From Bacillota bacterium (GTDB lineage Bacteria > Bacillota > Clostridia > Christensenellales > CAG-138), in assembly GCA_023396535.1 (NCBI GenBank), contig JAEWWD010000048.1, positions 1 through 8,904 of the forward strand: DNA of 8,904 nucleotides, read 5' to 3'. Positions 1 through 6,381 of this stretch are shown piece after piece (the stretch's first letter is position 1; each line of letters starts with the position of its first letter). A program made the translations under genes and the position numbers. The notes beneath the pieces were generated by a model. It was given only the letters and a program-made list of their open reading frames with translations. It was not told the DNA's origin and searched no databases.

Positions 1-1121
1 GTCTTGCCAACGCGCGGGTCGAACGCCTTGGGGATGATGTACTCGGGGGAAAGCTCTTCCTCCCCGATCAGCCCCGCCAGCGCGTACGCCGCCGCAAGCT
101 TCATATCGTCGTTGATGTCGCGTGCGCGCACGTCGAACGTCCCGCGGAATATGCCCGGGAAGGCCAGTACGTTGTTGATCTGGTTCGGGTAATCGCTGCG
201 GCCGGTCGCGATGACTGTCGCCCCGCCCGCTTTCGCATCATCCGGGAATATCTCGGGCGTCGGGTTCGCGCAGGCGAACACGATGGCGTTGCGCGCCATG
301 CCCTTTACCATATCCGCCGTCACCGTGTTGGGCGCGGATACGCCTATGAATATGTCCGCGCCCACGAGCGCGTCCGTAAGCGTTCCTTTCTTTTTCGCGC
401 GGTTAGTCAGGAGCGTCATTTCATCCTTCACGGGGTTCATGCCCTCCGGCCTGCCCTCGTAGATGATGCCTTTGCGGTCGCACAGCGTCACATCCGTAAA
501 CCCGTCGCTCAGCAGCAGCCGCGTCACGGATATCGAGGCCGCGCCCGCGCCGTTGACCACGACTTTGACGCTTTCTTTCTTCTTGCCCACGACTTTCAAT
601 GCGTTCACAAGCCCCGCCAATGTCACCACCGCGGTGCCGTGCTGGTCGTCGTGGAATATGGGGATATCGCACTTTTCTTTGAGCTTCTTCTCAATTTCAA
701 AGCAGCGGGGCGCGGCGATATCCTCTAAGTTTACGCCGCCAAACGAGCCGGATATGAGGTAGATGGTATTGACGATATCATCCACATCCTTGCTCTTGAC
801 GCAAAGCGGGAACGCGTCCACATCCCCAAACGCCTTGAACAGCACGCATTTTCCTTCCATAACGGGCATACCCGCCTCGGGGCCGATGTCGCCCAGGCCC
901 AGCACGGCCGTACCGTCCGTCACCACCAGGCACAGGTTATGCCGCCGGGTCAGCTCGTAGCTCAGGTCTACGTCTTTCTGTATTTCCAGGCAGGGCTGCG
1001 CCACGCCCGGCGTGTAGGCAAGCGACAGGTCCTCCCGCGTTTTCACGGGCACCGTCGCCACCACTTCGATTTTTCCTTTCCACTCGGCATGCTTTTTCAA
1101 CGACTCTTTTGCGTAGTCCAT
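1..1121 (-). CDS. NAD(P)-dependent malic enzyme, C-terminus cut by window edge
   Basis: Oxidative decarboxylation of L-malate to pyruvate and CO2 with reduction of NAD(P), in the cytoplasm. 373 residues are visible and the frame is open to base 1. Short bacterial malic enzymes are about 380-410 residues, so only the extreme C-terminus is missing. Visible motifs: YTPGVA with the catalytic Tyr at 36; EGKCVLFK with the catalytic Lys at 91; FGGVNLEDI near 127-135; a metal-binding Glu at 142 or 144 followed by HDDQHGTA (157-164) carrying the metal Asp pair; a Rossmann NGAGAAS at 190-196; CANPTPEI further on. An Asp at the end of the second Rossmann strand (LCDRKG) favours NAD over NADP, which is inference. 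The start is the ATG at 1121, with a modest GAAAGAGAG ribosome site about 9 nt upstream. It is separated from larA by 183 nt with three hairpins, so it probably has its own promoter. Family call is firm; cofactor is not. Confidence 0.95.
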   Translation of the reverse strand, partial: MDYAKESLKKHAEWKGKIEVVATVPVKTREDLSLAYTPGVAQPCLEIQKDVDLSYELTRRHNLCLVVTDGTAVLGLGDIGPEAGMPVMEGKCVLFKAFGDVDAFPLCVKSKDVDDIVNTIYLISGSFGGVNLEDIAAPRCFEIEKKLKEKCDIPIFHDDQHGTAVVTLAGLVNALKVVGKKKESVKVVVNGAGAASISVTRLLLSDGFTDVTLCDRKGIIYEGRPEGMNPVKDEMTLLTNRAKKKGTLTDALVGADIFIGVSAPNTVTADMVKGMARNAIVFACANPTPEIFPDDAKAGGATVIATGRSDYPNQINNVLAFPGIFRGTFDVRARDINDDMKLAAAYALAGLIGEEELSPEYIIPKAFDPRVGK

Positions 1122-1223
1122 ATTGCGGTTCTCTCTTTCTGCATATCGGATATCCTAATGGTATATTCAGATCACTAAATGATTGATGCGCTGCAAACTT
1201 GGGGGGTATGAGGGTTTTCCATT

Positions 1224-1240
1224 CAAATTCGGCGAATTTG
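1224..1240 (-). repeat. AT-rich inverted repeat, third of three tandem hairpins
   Basis: CAAATTC (1224-1230) and GAATTTG (1234-1240) form a perfect 7-bp stem with a 3-nt loop. A few more pairs are possible if a 2-nt bulge is allowed (TTC at 1222 side with GAA at 1242-1244). It lies upstream of the malic enzyme gene and downstream of the two larA-side hairpins. It could be an operator or extra transcript-end structure; neither can be shown here. Confidence 0.45.
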
Positions 1241-1244
1241 TGAA

Positions 1245-1269
1245 AGAATGCCGCCATAAGCGGCATTCT
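1245..1269 (-). terminator. Hairpin with short T-rich tail, candidate terminator of the larA transcript
   Basis: A perfect 10-bp stem, AGAATGCCGC (1245-1254) with GCGGCATTCT (1260-1269), and a 5-nt loop. Read on the minus strand the stem ends in TTCT and continues TTCAC, a weak U-tract. It lies 36 nt past the larA stop codon. With the hairpin at 1284-1314 it may form a bipartite intrinsic terminator; the weak U-tract keeps confidence moderate. Confidence 0.55.
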
Positions 1270-1283
1270 AACCTACAGAAACC

Positions 1284-1314
1284 CCAAAGATAAAGCCATC
1301 GGCTTTATCTTTGG
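1284..1314 (-). terminator. 14-bp perfect hairpin enclosing the larA stop codon
   Basis: Bases 1284-1297 pair perfectly with 1301-1314 around the triloop 1298-1300. The larA stop (TAA, 1307-1305 on the minus strand) and the two codons before it form the upstream arm of the stem. A terminating ribosome would therefore cover that arm and hinder folding. Downstream on the minus strand is GGGGTTTCTG, which has only a short T stretch, so this is either a weak terminator or a 3'-end stabilising structure. Confidence 0.55.
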
Positions 1315-2558
1315 CTTACTCGTGGCAACGTGGAGCCGCCGTAGGGCATGGCGAGCACTGTCGCGTCCGGCCCCAGCTTTAGAAACGCAGCGTCAAGCGC
1401 CGTCTGCGCCGTATCAAACGGCGTGAGGAACATGGAGCGCACGAGAGCAGGGGTAAGCTCGGATACGAGGTATACGTCCGCATCCTGAAGCACAAGCGCG
1501 ATTGCCGCCGCCTTATGCCCGCCAAGCTGGAAGTCCCGTTCTATGCGCTCGATCATGTAGTCCGGCGAGGGAGAGGTCGTCATCCATTCCTCGAACACAC
1601 GCTCGCCCAAGCCCTCTTTGCAGGAGCCGATGAGGATCACCACGCCGCCCTTTTTCACGGCGTGTTTGGCATTATCGAGCGCCTTCTGGGTCTGGTACAG
1701 GTTGAGGTCCTTGGGCGCGCCGCCCTGCGACACCAGCACGATATCTGCGCGCGCCGGAATCTCCTTCAGGTACAGCTTATCCAGAAATTCGCAGCCCGCG
1801 CGGTGCGCCCGCACCGCGTCCCCCGCCACGGCAAAGAGTATCTCCTTATGTTCGTCAAGCACCACGTTGAGCAAGAAATCGATGCCCACCATGGCGGCGG
1901 CCTCCTCGATATCCTCCCGCACGGGGTTGCCGGCAAGTTTCCCGGCGCAAGCGGCAGTCTCCACCATGCGGCTGTGGTTGCTCTGTATGGCGTCGCGCGT
2001 GGATACGCCGGGCATGATGGCCTTCGCGCCGCCCGAATAGCCCGCGAAGTAGTGGTATTCAATGTTGCCCAGGCAAATTCGCCTGTCCGCCTCGGCCACC
2101 GCCCGGACGATATCCACCGGCGTGCCCCGGGAGGTTACGCCATAGTGGACGCAGTCCGCGTCGTCACCGTCGATACAAGCGATCTCGTTCCACGCGCGTT
2201 CCCCCGCCAGCTTCCTGCGCTCCGCCTCCGTATGCTTCCGGTGGCTGCCCAGCGCGAACACCAGCGTGATGTCCTCCGGCCGCGCGCCCGCCGCATACAG
2301 TTCGTCCAGCAGCGCGGGCATGACAAGGTATGTGGGCATGGGGCGGGTAATATCGCTCGTTATGATAGCGATTTTCTCGCCCGACTCCACGATATCCCGC
2401 AATCCGGGCGCGCCGATGGGCGCGTTCAGCGCGCGGCGCACCTCCGCCTCGCCCGTCAGGCCGTGCTCCACGGGGTTGGGCAGGAGCACTCCTAGCAGAT
2501 TGCGCTGTGGAATGTCGACAGTCTGCGTGCAGTTTCCAAAACCGAATTCCTGTTTCAT
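1305..2558 (-). CDS. larA: LarA-family nickel-pincer 2-hydroxyacid racemase/epimerase
   Basis: 417 residues, the usual LarA length. LarA enzymes use a pyridinium thioamide/thiocarboxylate nickel pincer nucleotide tethered to a Lys and invert the C2 hydroxyl of lactate or other 2-hydroxyacids by hydride transfer. Visible: DITRP (69-73; Asp and Arg of the cofactor site), LGSHR with the catalytic His at 106, YHYFAGYSGGAK with His169 and the cofactor-linking Lys179, and NHSRM with the Ni-ligand His195. The 10- and 16-residue spacing of His169, Lys179 and His195 matches Lactobacillus LarA (His174, Lys184, His200). The ATG at 2558 lies 9 nt after the pgk stop, with GAGGAA overlapping that stop, so translation is probably coupled. 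Known relatives act on lactate, malate, hydroxyglutarate, phenyllactate or sugar acids, and the substrate here is not readable. The maturation genes larB, larC and larE are not in the window. The cluster context suggests a sugar-acid or glycerate-like substrate (inference). Confidence 0.92.
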   Translation of the reverse strand: MKQEFGFGNCTQTVDIPQRNLLGVLLPNPVEHGLTGEAEVRRALNAPIGAPGLRDIVESGEKIAIITSDITRPMPTYLVMPALLDELYAAGARPEDITLVFALGSHRKHTEAERRKLAGERAWNEIACIDGDDADCVHYGVTSRGTPVDIVRAVAEADRRICLGNIEYHYFAGYSGGAKAIMPGVSTRDAIQSNHSRMVETAACAGKLAGNPVREDIEEAAAMVGIDFLLNVVLDEHKEILFAVAGDAVRAHRAGCEFLDKLYLKEIPARADIVLVSQGGAPKDLNLYQTQKALDNAKHAVKKGGVVILIGSCKEGLGERVFEEWMTTSPSPDYMIERIERDFQLGGHKAAAIALVLQDADVYLVSELTPALVRSMFLTPFDTAQTALDAAFLKLGPDATVLAMPYGGSTLPRVSQR

Positions 2559-2567
2559 ACTCGTTCC

Positions 2568-3824
2568 TCAGCCGACGGGAAACGCCGACGCCGCGTGGCG
2601 CAGCGCCTTTACGACGGGTAGCTCCTCGCCGGTCAAAAACCGTATCAGCGCGCCGCCGCCAGTGCAGATGTAGGAAATTTCAGCCGTCTTGCCGTACTTG
2701 GCAGTGGCGGCGATGCTGTCCCCGCCGCCCACGACGGTATACGCCGCCGTATTTCCAAGAGCGTCCCACACGCCCCTGGTTCCAAGCTCCGTCTCCGGTT
2801 TTTCGAATACGCCCATGGGGCCGTTGACAAACGCGGTTTTGGCGGCAAGTATTTCGTCCGCATAGTTTTTTGCCGCGCGCGAGCCGATATCGAGCACCGT
2901 CGCGTCCGCCGGAATTTCATCCGACGGGGCTTCGCGGCGCTCGCCGTCAGCAATATACGCCACGTCCTCCGGCAGGCGAATTTTATCGGCGTATTGCCCG
3001 TATATCGCGCGCGCCTTTTCGATAAACTCGCCGTAGTTGGATTTGAATATGAAGTCCATACTGCCAGAGCCTATCTCTTTGCCCGCCGCGGCGAGCAGTA
3101 TGTTGGCCACAAGGCCGCCGGTGAGTACGAGGTCCGCCGCGCCGCTCTTTAATACGGTTTCCATCATCAAAAACGCGTCGGCGATCTTCGCTCCGCCCAG
3201 CACAAACACACAGGGGCGCGCCGGGCTTTCCATGATGGAGGAAATCACGCAGTACTCCTTTTCGAACAGCCGGCCCATGGCGGAGGGCAGCACCTGCTCG
3301 AACCCGCACAGGCTGGGCTGGTCGCGATGCGCGGCCGCAAACGCGTCGCACACATAGAGATCCGCGAGCGGCGCAAGCTTTTCCACGACCTGCGTTTTGG
3401 CCTGCTGCTCGTGGGTGAGCAGCAGCTTCCATTCAAACAGCGTCTGCTCCTCGGAGCAAAAGCGCACGTTATCGAGCAGCAACACCTCGCCGTCTTTCAA
3501 ATTCCGAATGCACTCGCGCGCAGCCGGTCCGCAAACGTCGTCGATAAACCGGACTTCCCTCCCCAGCAAGCCGCTGAGGACCGTCGCGTGCGGCGCGGTG
3601 GTATAAAAGTTCTGGTATTCGATATCGCTGCCCTGGTGCGCGAGCAGCACCACTTTCGCACCCTTCTCCGCAAGCTCGCGTACGGTGGGCGCGCAGGCTT
3701 CTATGCGCGTGGTGCTTTTGAGCCTGCCGGTGCTTTTCTCCACCGGCTGGTTGATATCCACGCGGCACAGCACGGTCTTGCCGCGCACGTCAAATTCATC
3801 CAGCGTATGAATGCCGAAACGCAT
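2568..3824 (-). CDS. pgk: Archaeal-type phosphoglycerate kinase homologue
   Basis: 418 residues, two-domain PGK fold, closest in motif style to archaeal PGKs. Canonical role: reversible phosphoryl transfer between 1,3-bisphosphoglycerate and ADP. Visible: RVDINQP (21-27, Asp23 and Asn25), TTRI (Arg40), LAHQ (His63), LDNVRF (Arg121), AAAHRDQPSL (Arg167), GGAK (210-213), NGPMGVFE (334-341), GGGDS (366-370) and TGGGA (388-392). The nucleotide-binding set is complete. In the substrate domain, bacterial HLGRP and archaeal HQSRPG place an Arg three residues after the His, where it contacts the 3-phosphate. Here the stretch reads HQGSD with Ser66. The other basic residues remain. This may change substrate preference; it is not proof of loss of PGK activity. 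The ATG at 3824 is 13 nt below the gap stop, and that stop (TAG) runs into the GGGGAGG ribosome site 7 nt before the start, so the two genes are coupled. Confidence 0.9.
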   Translation of the reverse strand: MRFGIHTLDEFDVRGKTVLCRVDINQPVEKSTGRLKSTTRIEACAPTVRELAEKGAKVVLLAHQGSDIEYQNFYTTAPHATVLSGLLGREVRFIDDVCGPAARECIRNLKDGEVLLLDNVRFCSEEQTLFEWKLLLTHEQQAKTQVVEKLAPLADLYVCDAFAAAHRDQPSLCGFEQVLPSAMGRLFEKEYCVISSIMESPARPCVFVLGGAKIADAFLMMETVLKSGAADLVLTGGLVANILLAAAGKEIGSGSMDFIFKSNYGEFIEKARAIYGQYADKIRLPEDVAYIADGERREAPSDEIPADATVLDIGSRAAKNYADEILAAKTAFVNGPMGVFEKPETELGTRGVWDALGNTAAYTVVGGGDSIAATAKYGKTAEISYICTGGGALIRFLTGEELPVVKALRHAASAFPVG

Positions 3825-3837
3825 GGGAACGCCTCCC

Positions 3838-4872
3838 CTATTTCCACTTGCCTATGCCGAGGTACTCGTTGGTCTTATCTGTGGCCGCCTCGCGCGTACT
3901 CTGCATGCTGCAGGCGGCGCGGATGCCGTCGATGGTCTCGGGGATGGTGACGCTTTCCTGCGGAATGTTGACGGCATACATGATGTCGTTGCCGCTTTCC
4001 ACCACGCTGTCGCTCCAGAGCCCAATCTCATACATATCCCCGCGCGGGTTGCCAAGATCGCGCGCGTACTTGAACAGCGACGCGTTGCCAAGGAACCCTT
4101 CGTCTATGCTGACCACACGCACCCTCGGGTGCTTGGAAAACGCGTCGAGCGCCATATCCCGCGTGATCTTTTTGCCATCCTTCGCTGTGGCGAGCACGGT
4201 GATGATATGCCCATGCGTCACCGGCGTGTGTACGAGTATGCCCGTCGCGTCGACATGCGGCATGATGGTCATGAGATCGAGCGCCTGATGGCTCGGCGCC
4301 TTATCCATCTGCAGGGCGTTGGTCAGCCCGCGATGGTAATCGCCGGGGTCGGCCACGCGACGTATGATGGTGATGGCGACCTTCTGCAGGCCATACGCGC
4401 GATCCAGGCAATCCACCGTGCGGATGAGGCCGGTGGTGTTGCAACTGGTCAGCTTCAGGTAATCCGCGCCCAGCCCTTTTTCGTAATTCGCGTAGCCGTG
4501 AAAGAACACGTCCGCGACGGAGTTCTTTTCGCCGCCCTGGAATATGGCCTTTACGCCCTTTTTCAGGTACAGTTCCTTGTTCTTCGCGCCGATGCCGCCG
4601 GGCGCACTGTCCAGCATGATGTCGACTTTGCCGACCAGCTCTTCAAACGTGCCGGAAACGGGGATGTTCAGCGCGTCGAATTTGCCCCTGTCCGCGCCTT
4701 CGACCAGATACAGGTCGTACGGCATACCTTTCTCTTTGAGGGCGCGGATGGCCAGCGTCGGCGCAAGATCCGCTACGCCTACAAGCTCCATATCGCCCTG
4801 CAATGCGACGCCATCCGCCAGACGCTGACCTATGGTGCCGTACCCCGCTACGCCTACTTTGATTTTGCTCAT
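3838..4872 (-). CDS. gap: Archaeal-type (type II) glyceraldehyde-3-phosphate dehydrogenase homologue
   Basis: 344 residues. Phosphorylating aldehyde dehydrogenase of the archaeal GAPDH class: aldehyde plus NAD(P)+ plus phosphate gives an acyl phosphate, which is the substrate of the kinase encoded next. Visible: Rossmann GYGTIGQR (10-17); Asp35 ending the second strand (VGVADLAP), which favours NAD, whereas many archaeal forms carry a basic or small residue there; the catalytic Cys144 in SCNTTGL (143-149); RRVADP (171-176); PVTHGHI with the probable catalytic His220; and a C-terminal QESVTIPETIDGIRA typical of the class. The archaeal PSHHGPD element is PSHQALD (193-199) here. The start has AAAGGAG 8 nt upstream. 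The gene lies 61 nt below the creatininase-like gene and 13 nt above pgk. This class is common in archaea and sporadic in bacteria, so horizontal origin is plausible but not shown. Confidence 0.92.
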   Translation of the reverse strand: MSKIKVGVAGYGTIGQRLADGVALQGDMELVGVADLAPTLAIRALKEKGMPYDLYLVEGADRGKFDALNIPVSGTFEELVGKVDIMLDSAPGGIGAKNKELYLKKGVKAIFQGGEKNSVADVFFHGYANYEKGLGADYLKLTSCNTTGLIRTVDCLDRAYGLQKVAITIIRRVADPGDYHRGLTNALQMDKAPSHQALDLMTIMPHVDATGILVHTPVTHGHIITVLATAKDGKKITRDMALDAFSKHPRVRVVSIDEGFLGNASLFKYARDLGNPRGDMYEIGLWSDSVVESGNDIMYAVNIPQESVTIPETIDGIRAACSMQSTREAATDKTNEYLGIGKWK

Positions 4873-4909
4873 TGCCGTTTCTCCTTTATATGGATAGTTT
4901 TATAGTGAT

Positions 4910-4926
4910 TCCGGCAATATGCCGGA
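4910..4926 (-). repeat. Short intercistronic hairpin between the creatininase-like gene and gap
   Basis: TCCGGCA (4910-4916) pairs with TGCCGGA (4920-4926) in a perfect 7-bp stem with a 3-nt loop, 7 nt past the upstream stop codon (TAG, 4936-4934). The minus-strand sequence that follows is AATCACTATAAAAC, with no T-run. It is therefore more likely an RNA stability or processing element than a terminator. Confidence 0.45.
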
Positions 4927-4933
4927 CTGCAAT

Positions 4934-6052
4934 CTAATCGATAAACAAGCCGCGGCGCGGCAGCTCATGAACGCTCTTCCAACCTTCGCTCAGAGGCTCC
5001 CGCAGGCAGGGCTCGATCTCTTCAAATGGGCGCAGGGAGAAGAGCCTGGGGTCCGGTACCTTTCCGGCGGGGTAGGCTTCCAGAATATCCTCGACCATCG
5101 CATTGAGGTATTCACAGATGGCCGCAATGGCGCGTTTGACGCGGCGCGGGTCCCCTTTGGAAGGCGACCCCACCACGCCTTCCGGCGTGCCAAACCGTTC
5201 GATGACGCGGTGCCCTTCCGCCTCGGACCACTTGTTGGGGCGATGGAAGGAATCCACGGAGCCATCGTAGAAGCCGCCGTCGAGCATACCCATGGACTTG
5301 GGCTGGGCATCGACCACGCAGCTCATATCCACCATGCCGGGGAACATCAAAAGCGCGGCGGAGGTTTCCGCCTCATCCGCATGGATGAAAGGGGTGCTGA
5401 CAAAGTCGGGACGCTCGTCGCCCAGGGGATAGAAGAATTCCCGTACCGCTCTGTGCCATTCAACGACCGTAGCGAACGCGGGAAGCTGATAGCGCTTAAA
5501 GAATTCCTGAATGGCGGATTCCATCATCCAGTCCATACCATGGTTGTTGACCAGTATGATTTTGCGGAATCCGTCGTCCCACAGGCCCGCGAGCACATCG
5601 ATCAGGGTATTTACGATATTGGTCTCCGAAGTCATGATAGTGCCGGGCATGCCAAGATGATGATAGGGATGCCCGCCATAGTTGATGGGCGGGAACGCCA
5701 GCGCGACCTCATGCCCGGCCTTTGCCGTCTTGCGGCGCACCGCCTCACAAATAGAGGAGCACATAAAGGTATCCAAGCCGGAATTGTTATGGATGCCGTG
5801 ATTTTCGGTGCAGCCTATCGGAACGAGAACGATATCGTTTTTTCGGCGTTTTTCGATCACCAGTTTGCGCGGGGAATTCTGAATGTAGCAGCCAGGCTTT
5901 CCGAGTTCGCTTTCGCTTGGAATGACGTAGTCGTCCAGTACAGCCTGGATTTCCTGCTCCGAGGCGTCCCACAGACGCTTTTTCAGCCTGCCCACCTTGG
6001 AATCTTCAAAAAAGATGTTGGTATATTCTGTGCCCAGATATCGTTCTTTCAT
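4934..6052 (-). CDS. Creatininase-family metallohydrolase, resembling 3-dehydro-scyllo-inosose hydrolase (IolN)
   Basis: 372 residues. Creatininase-family enzymes are divalent-metal hydrolases of cyclic amides and, in the IolN branch, of a cyclic diketo-inositol C-C bond. Visible: PIGCTENHGIHNNSGLD (78-94) with the metal residues Glu83, His85 and Asp94, in the same 2- and 9-residue spacing as creatininase; GGHPYHHLGMPGTI (126-139); NNHG with His171; and HADEAETS (224-231) with Glu229. It is longer than classical creatininase (about 260 residues). An N-terminal extension holds LKKRLW and a DDYVIPSESELGKPG block (residues 40-54), and a C-terminal region carries TPEGVVG; I associate these blocks with IolN-annotated proteins from memory. 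An ATG at 6076 in the same frame would add 8 residues, but the strong AGGAGG (6065-6060) lies inside those codons, 7 nt before the ATG at 6052, so 6052 is preferred. It is first gene of the four-gene cluster. Family call is firm; IolN-like activity is tentative. Confidence 0.85.
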   Translation of the reverse strand: MKERYLGTEYTNIFFEDSKVGRLKKRLWDASEQEIQAVLDDYVIPSESELGKPGCYIQNSPRKLVIEKRRKNDIVLVPIGCTENHGIHNNSGLDTFMCSSICEAVRRKTAKAGHEVALAFPPINYGGHPYHHLGMPGTIMTSETNIVNTLIDVLAGLWDDGFRKIILVNNHGMDWMMESAIQEFFKRYQLPAFATVVEWHRAVREFFYPLGDERPDFVSTPFIHADEAETSAALLMFPGMVDMSCVVDAQPKSMGMLDGGFYDGSVDSFHRPNKWSEAEGHRVIERFGTPEGVVGSPSKGDPRRVKRAIAAICEYLNAMVEDILEAYPAGKVPDPRLFSLRPFEEIEPCLREPLSEGWKSVHELPRRGLFID

Positions 6053-6057
6053 TATGC

Positions 6058-6066
6058 TTCCTCCTA
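6058..6066 (-). promoter_or_regulatory. Ribosome binding site fixing the start of the creatininase-like gene
   Basis: TAGGAGGAA on the minus strand, with AGGAGG at 6065-6060, sits 7 nt before the ATG at 6052. The in-frame upstream ATG at 6076 has no comparable site and would translate through this one. Confidence 0.8.
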
Positions 6067-6109
6067 TATATATCACGATGGAATACGGTTATGCAAAGGG
6101 GAATTTTAA

Positions 6110-6125
6110 GGGCGTCCATACGCCC
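6110..6125 (-). repeat. Leader hairpin upstream of the creatininase-like gene
   Basis: GGGCGT (6110-6115) pairs with ACGCCC (6120-6125) around a 4-nt loop. On the minus strand it is preceded by TTTTTAAT and followed by TTAAAATT, ending 57 nt before the start codon. It could be an attenuator-like element or an operator half-site pair; there is no direct evidence for either. Confidence 0.35.
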
Positions 6126-6345
6126 ATTAAAAATGCCGCGTCACTTCTCAGTACAGGACGGGCGCTTCAAACAGAGGAACCAACGCGACGTCTTGCCGGG
6201 ATTAACCTGACGCGCGCCCGTCATCAGCTTTTTGTACACTCAAATAAAAGGGGCGATATCACGCCGGACAATAACGGCGGAATACCAGTCAAAGCCGGGG
6301 CAAACCGCCGGTAAAACCATGGAAATTGCGAAAGCGTTCTTCCGT

Positions 6346-6381
6346 AAAAACTGAATTGGCGGGGGCGAGCCCGCCCCCGCC
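6346..6381 (-). terminator. GC-rich intrinsic terminator after the sugar-binding-protein gene
   Basis: GGCGGGGGCG (6358-6367) pairs perfectly with CGCCCCCGCC (6372-6381) around a 4-nt loop. On the minus strand the stem is followed by AATTCAG and then five T (6350-6346). It begins 19 nt past the binding-protein stop codon. The stem is very stable, but the T-run is displaced by 7 nt. Full termination, partial read-through into the metabolic cluster, or simple 3'-end protection are all possible. Confidence 0.65.

Larger units (their letters stand above)
1122..1304 (-). other. Intergenic region between larA and the malic enzyme gene
   Basis: The larA-proximal half is packed with three hairpins, listed separately. 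The malic-enzyme-proximal half (about 1122-1220) is more AT-rich and is the likely promoter and leader of the malic enzyme gene. I could not find a -35/-10 pair with good spacing: TATACC and GATATC-like -10 candidates lack a convincing -35. No small ORF with a ribosome site was seen. Confidence 0.5.

Noticed and set aside
937..1266. 109-codon minus-strand frame overlapping the start of the malic enzyme gene
   Set aside because: Its second half is an alternate frame of the malic enzyme gene and its first part crosses the hairpin region. The translation has no family features and its ATG has no good ribosome site.
4934..6076. Longer start for the creatininase-like gene at the ATG at 6076
   Set aside because: The strong ribosome site lies inside the extra eight codons and points to the ATG at 6052.
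6066..6096. Promoter-like TTGCAT, 17-18 nt spacer, TATATA on the minus strand
   Set aside because: Transcription from it would start within the AGGAGG ribosome site of the creatininase-like gene and remove most of it, so the match is more likely chance in an AT-rich leader.
6240..6320. 26-codon minus-strand ORF in the intergenic region upstream of the creatininase-like gene
   Set aside because: No Shine-Dalgarno sequence precedes the ATG, and the peptide has no leader-peptide signature such as a run of one amino acid.
6326..6342. Possible catabolite-repression (cre-like) site around GCGAAAGCGTTCTT
   Set aside because: It lacks the flanking TG and CA bases of the consensus, so the match is too poor to call.
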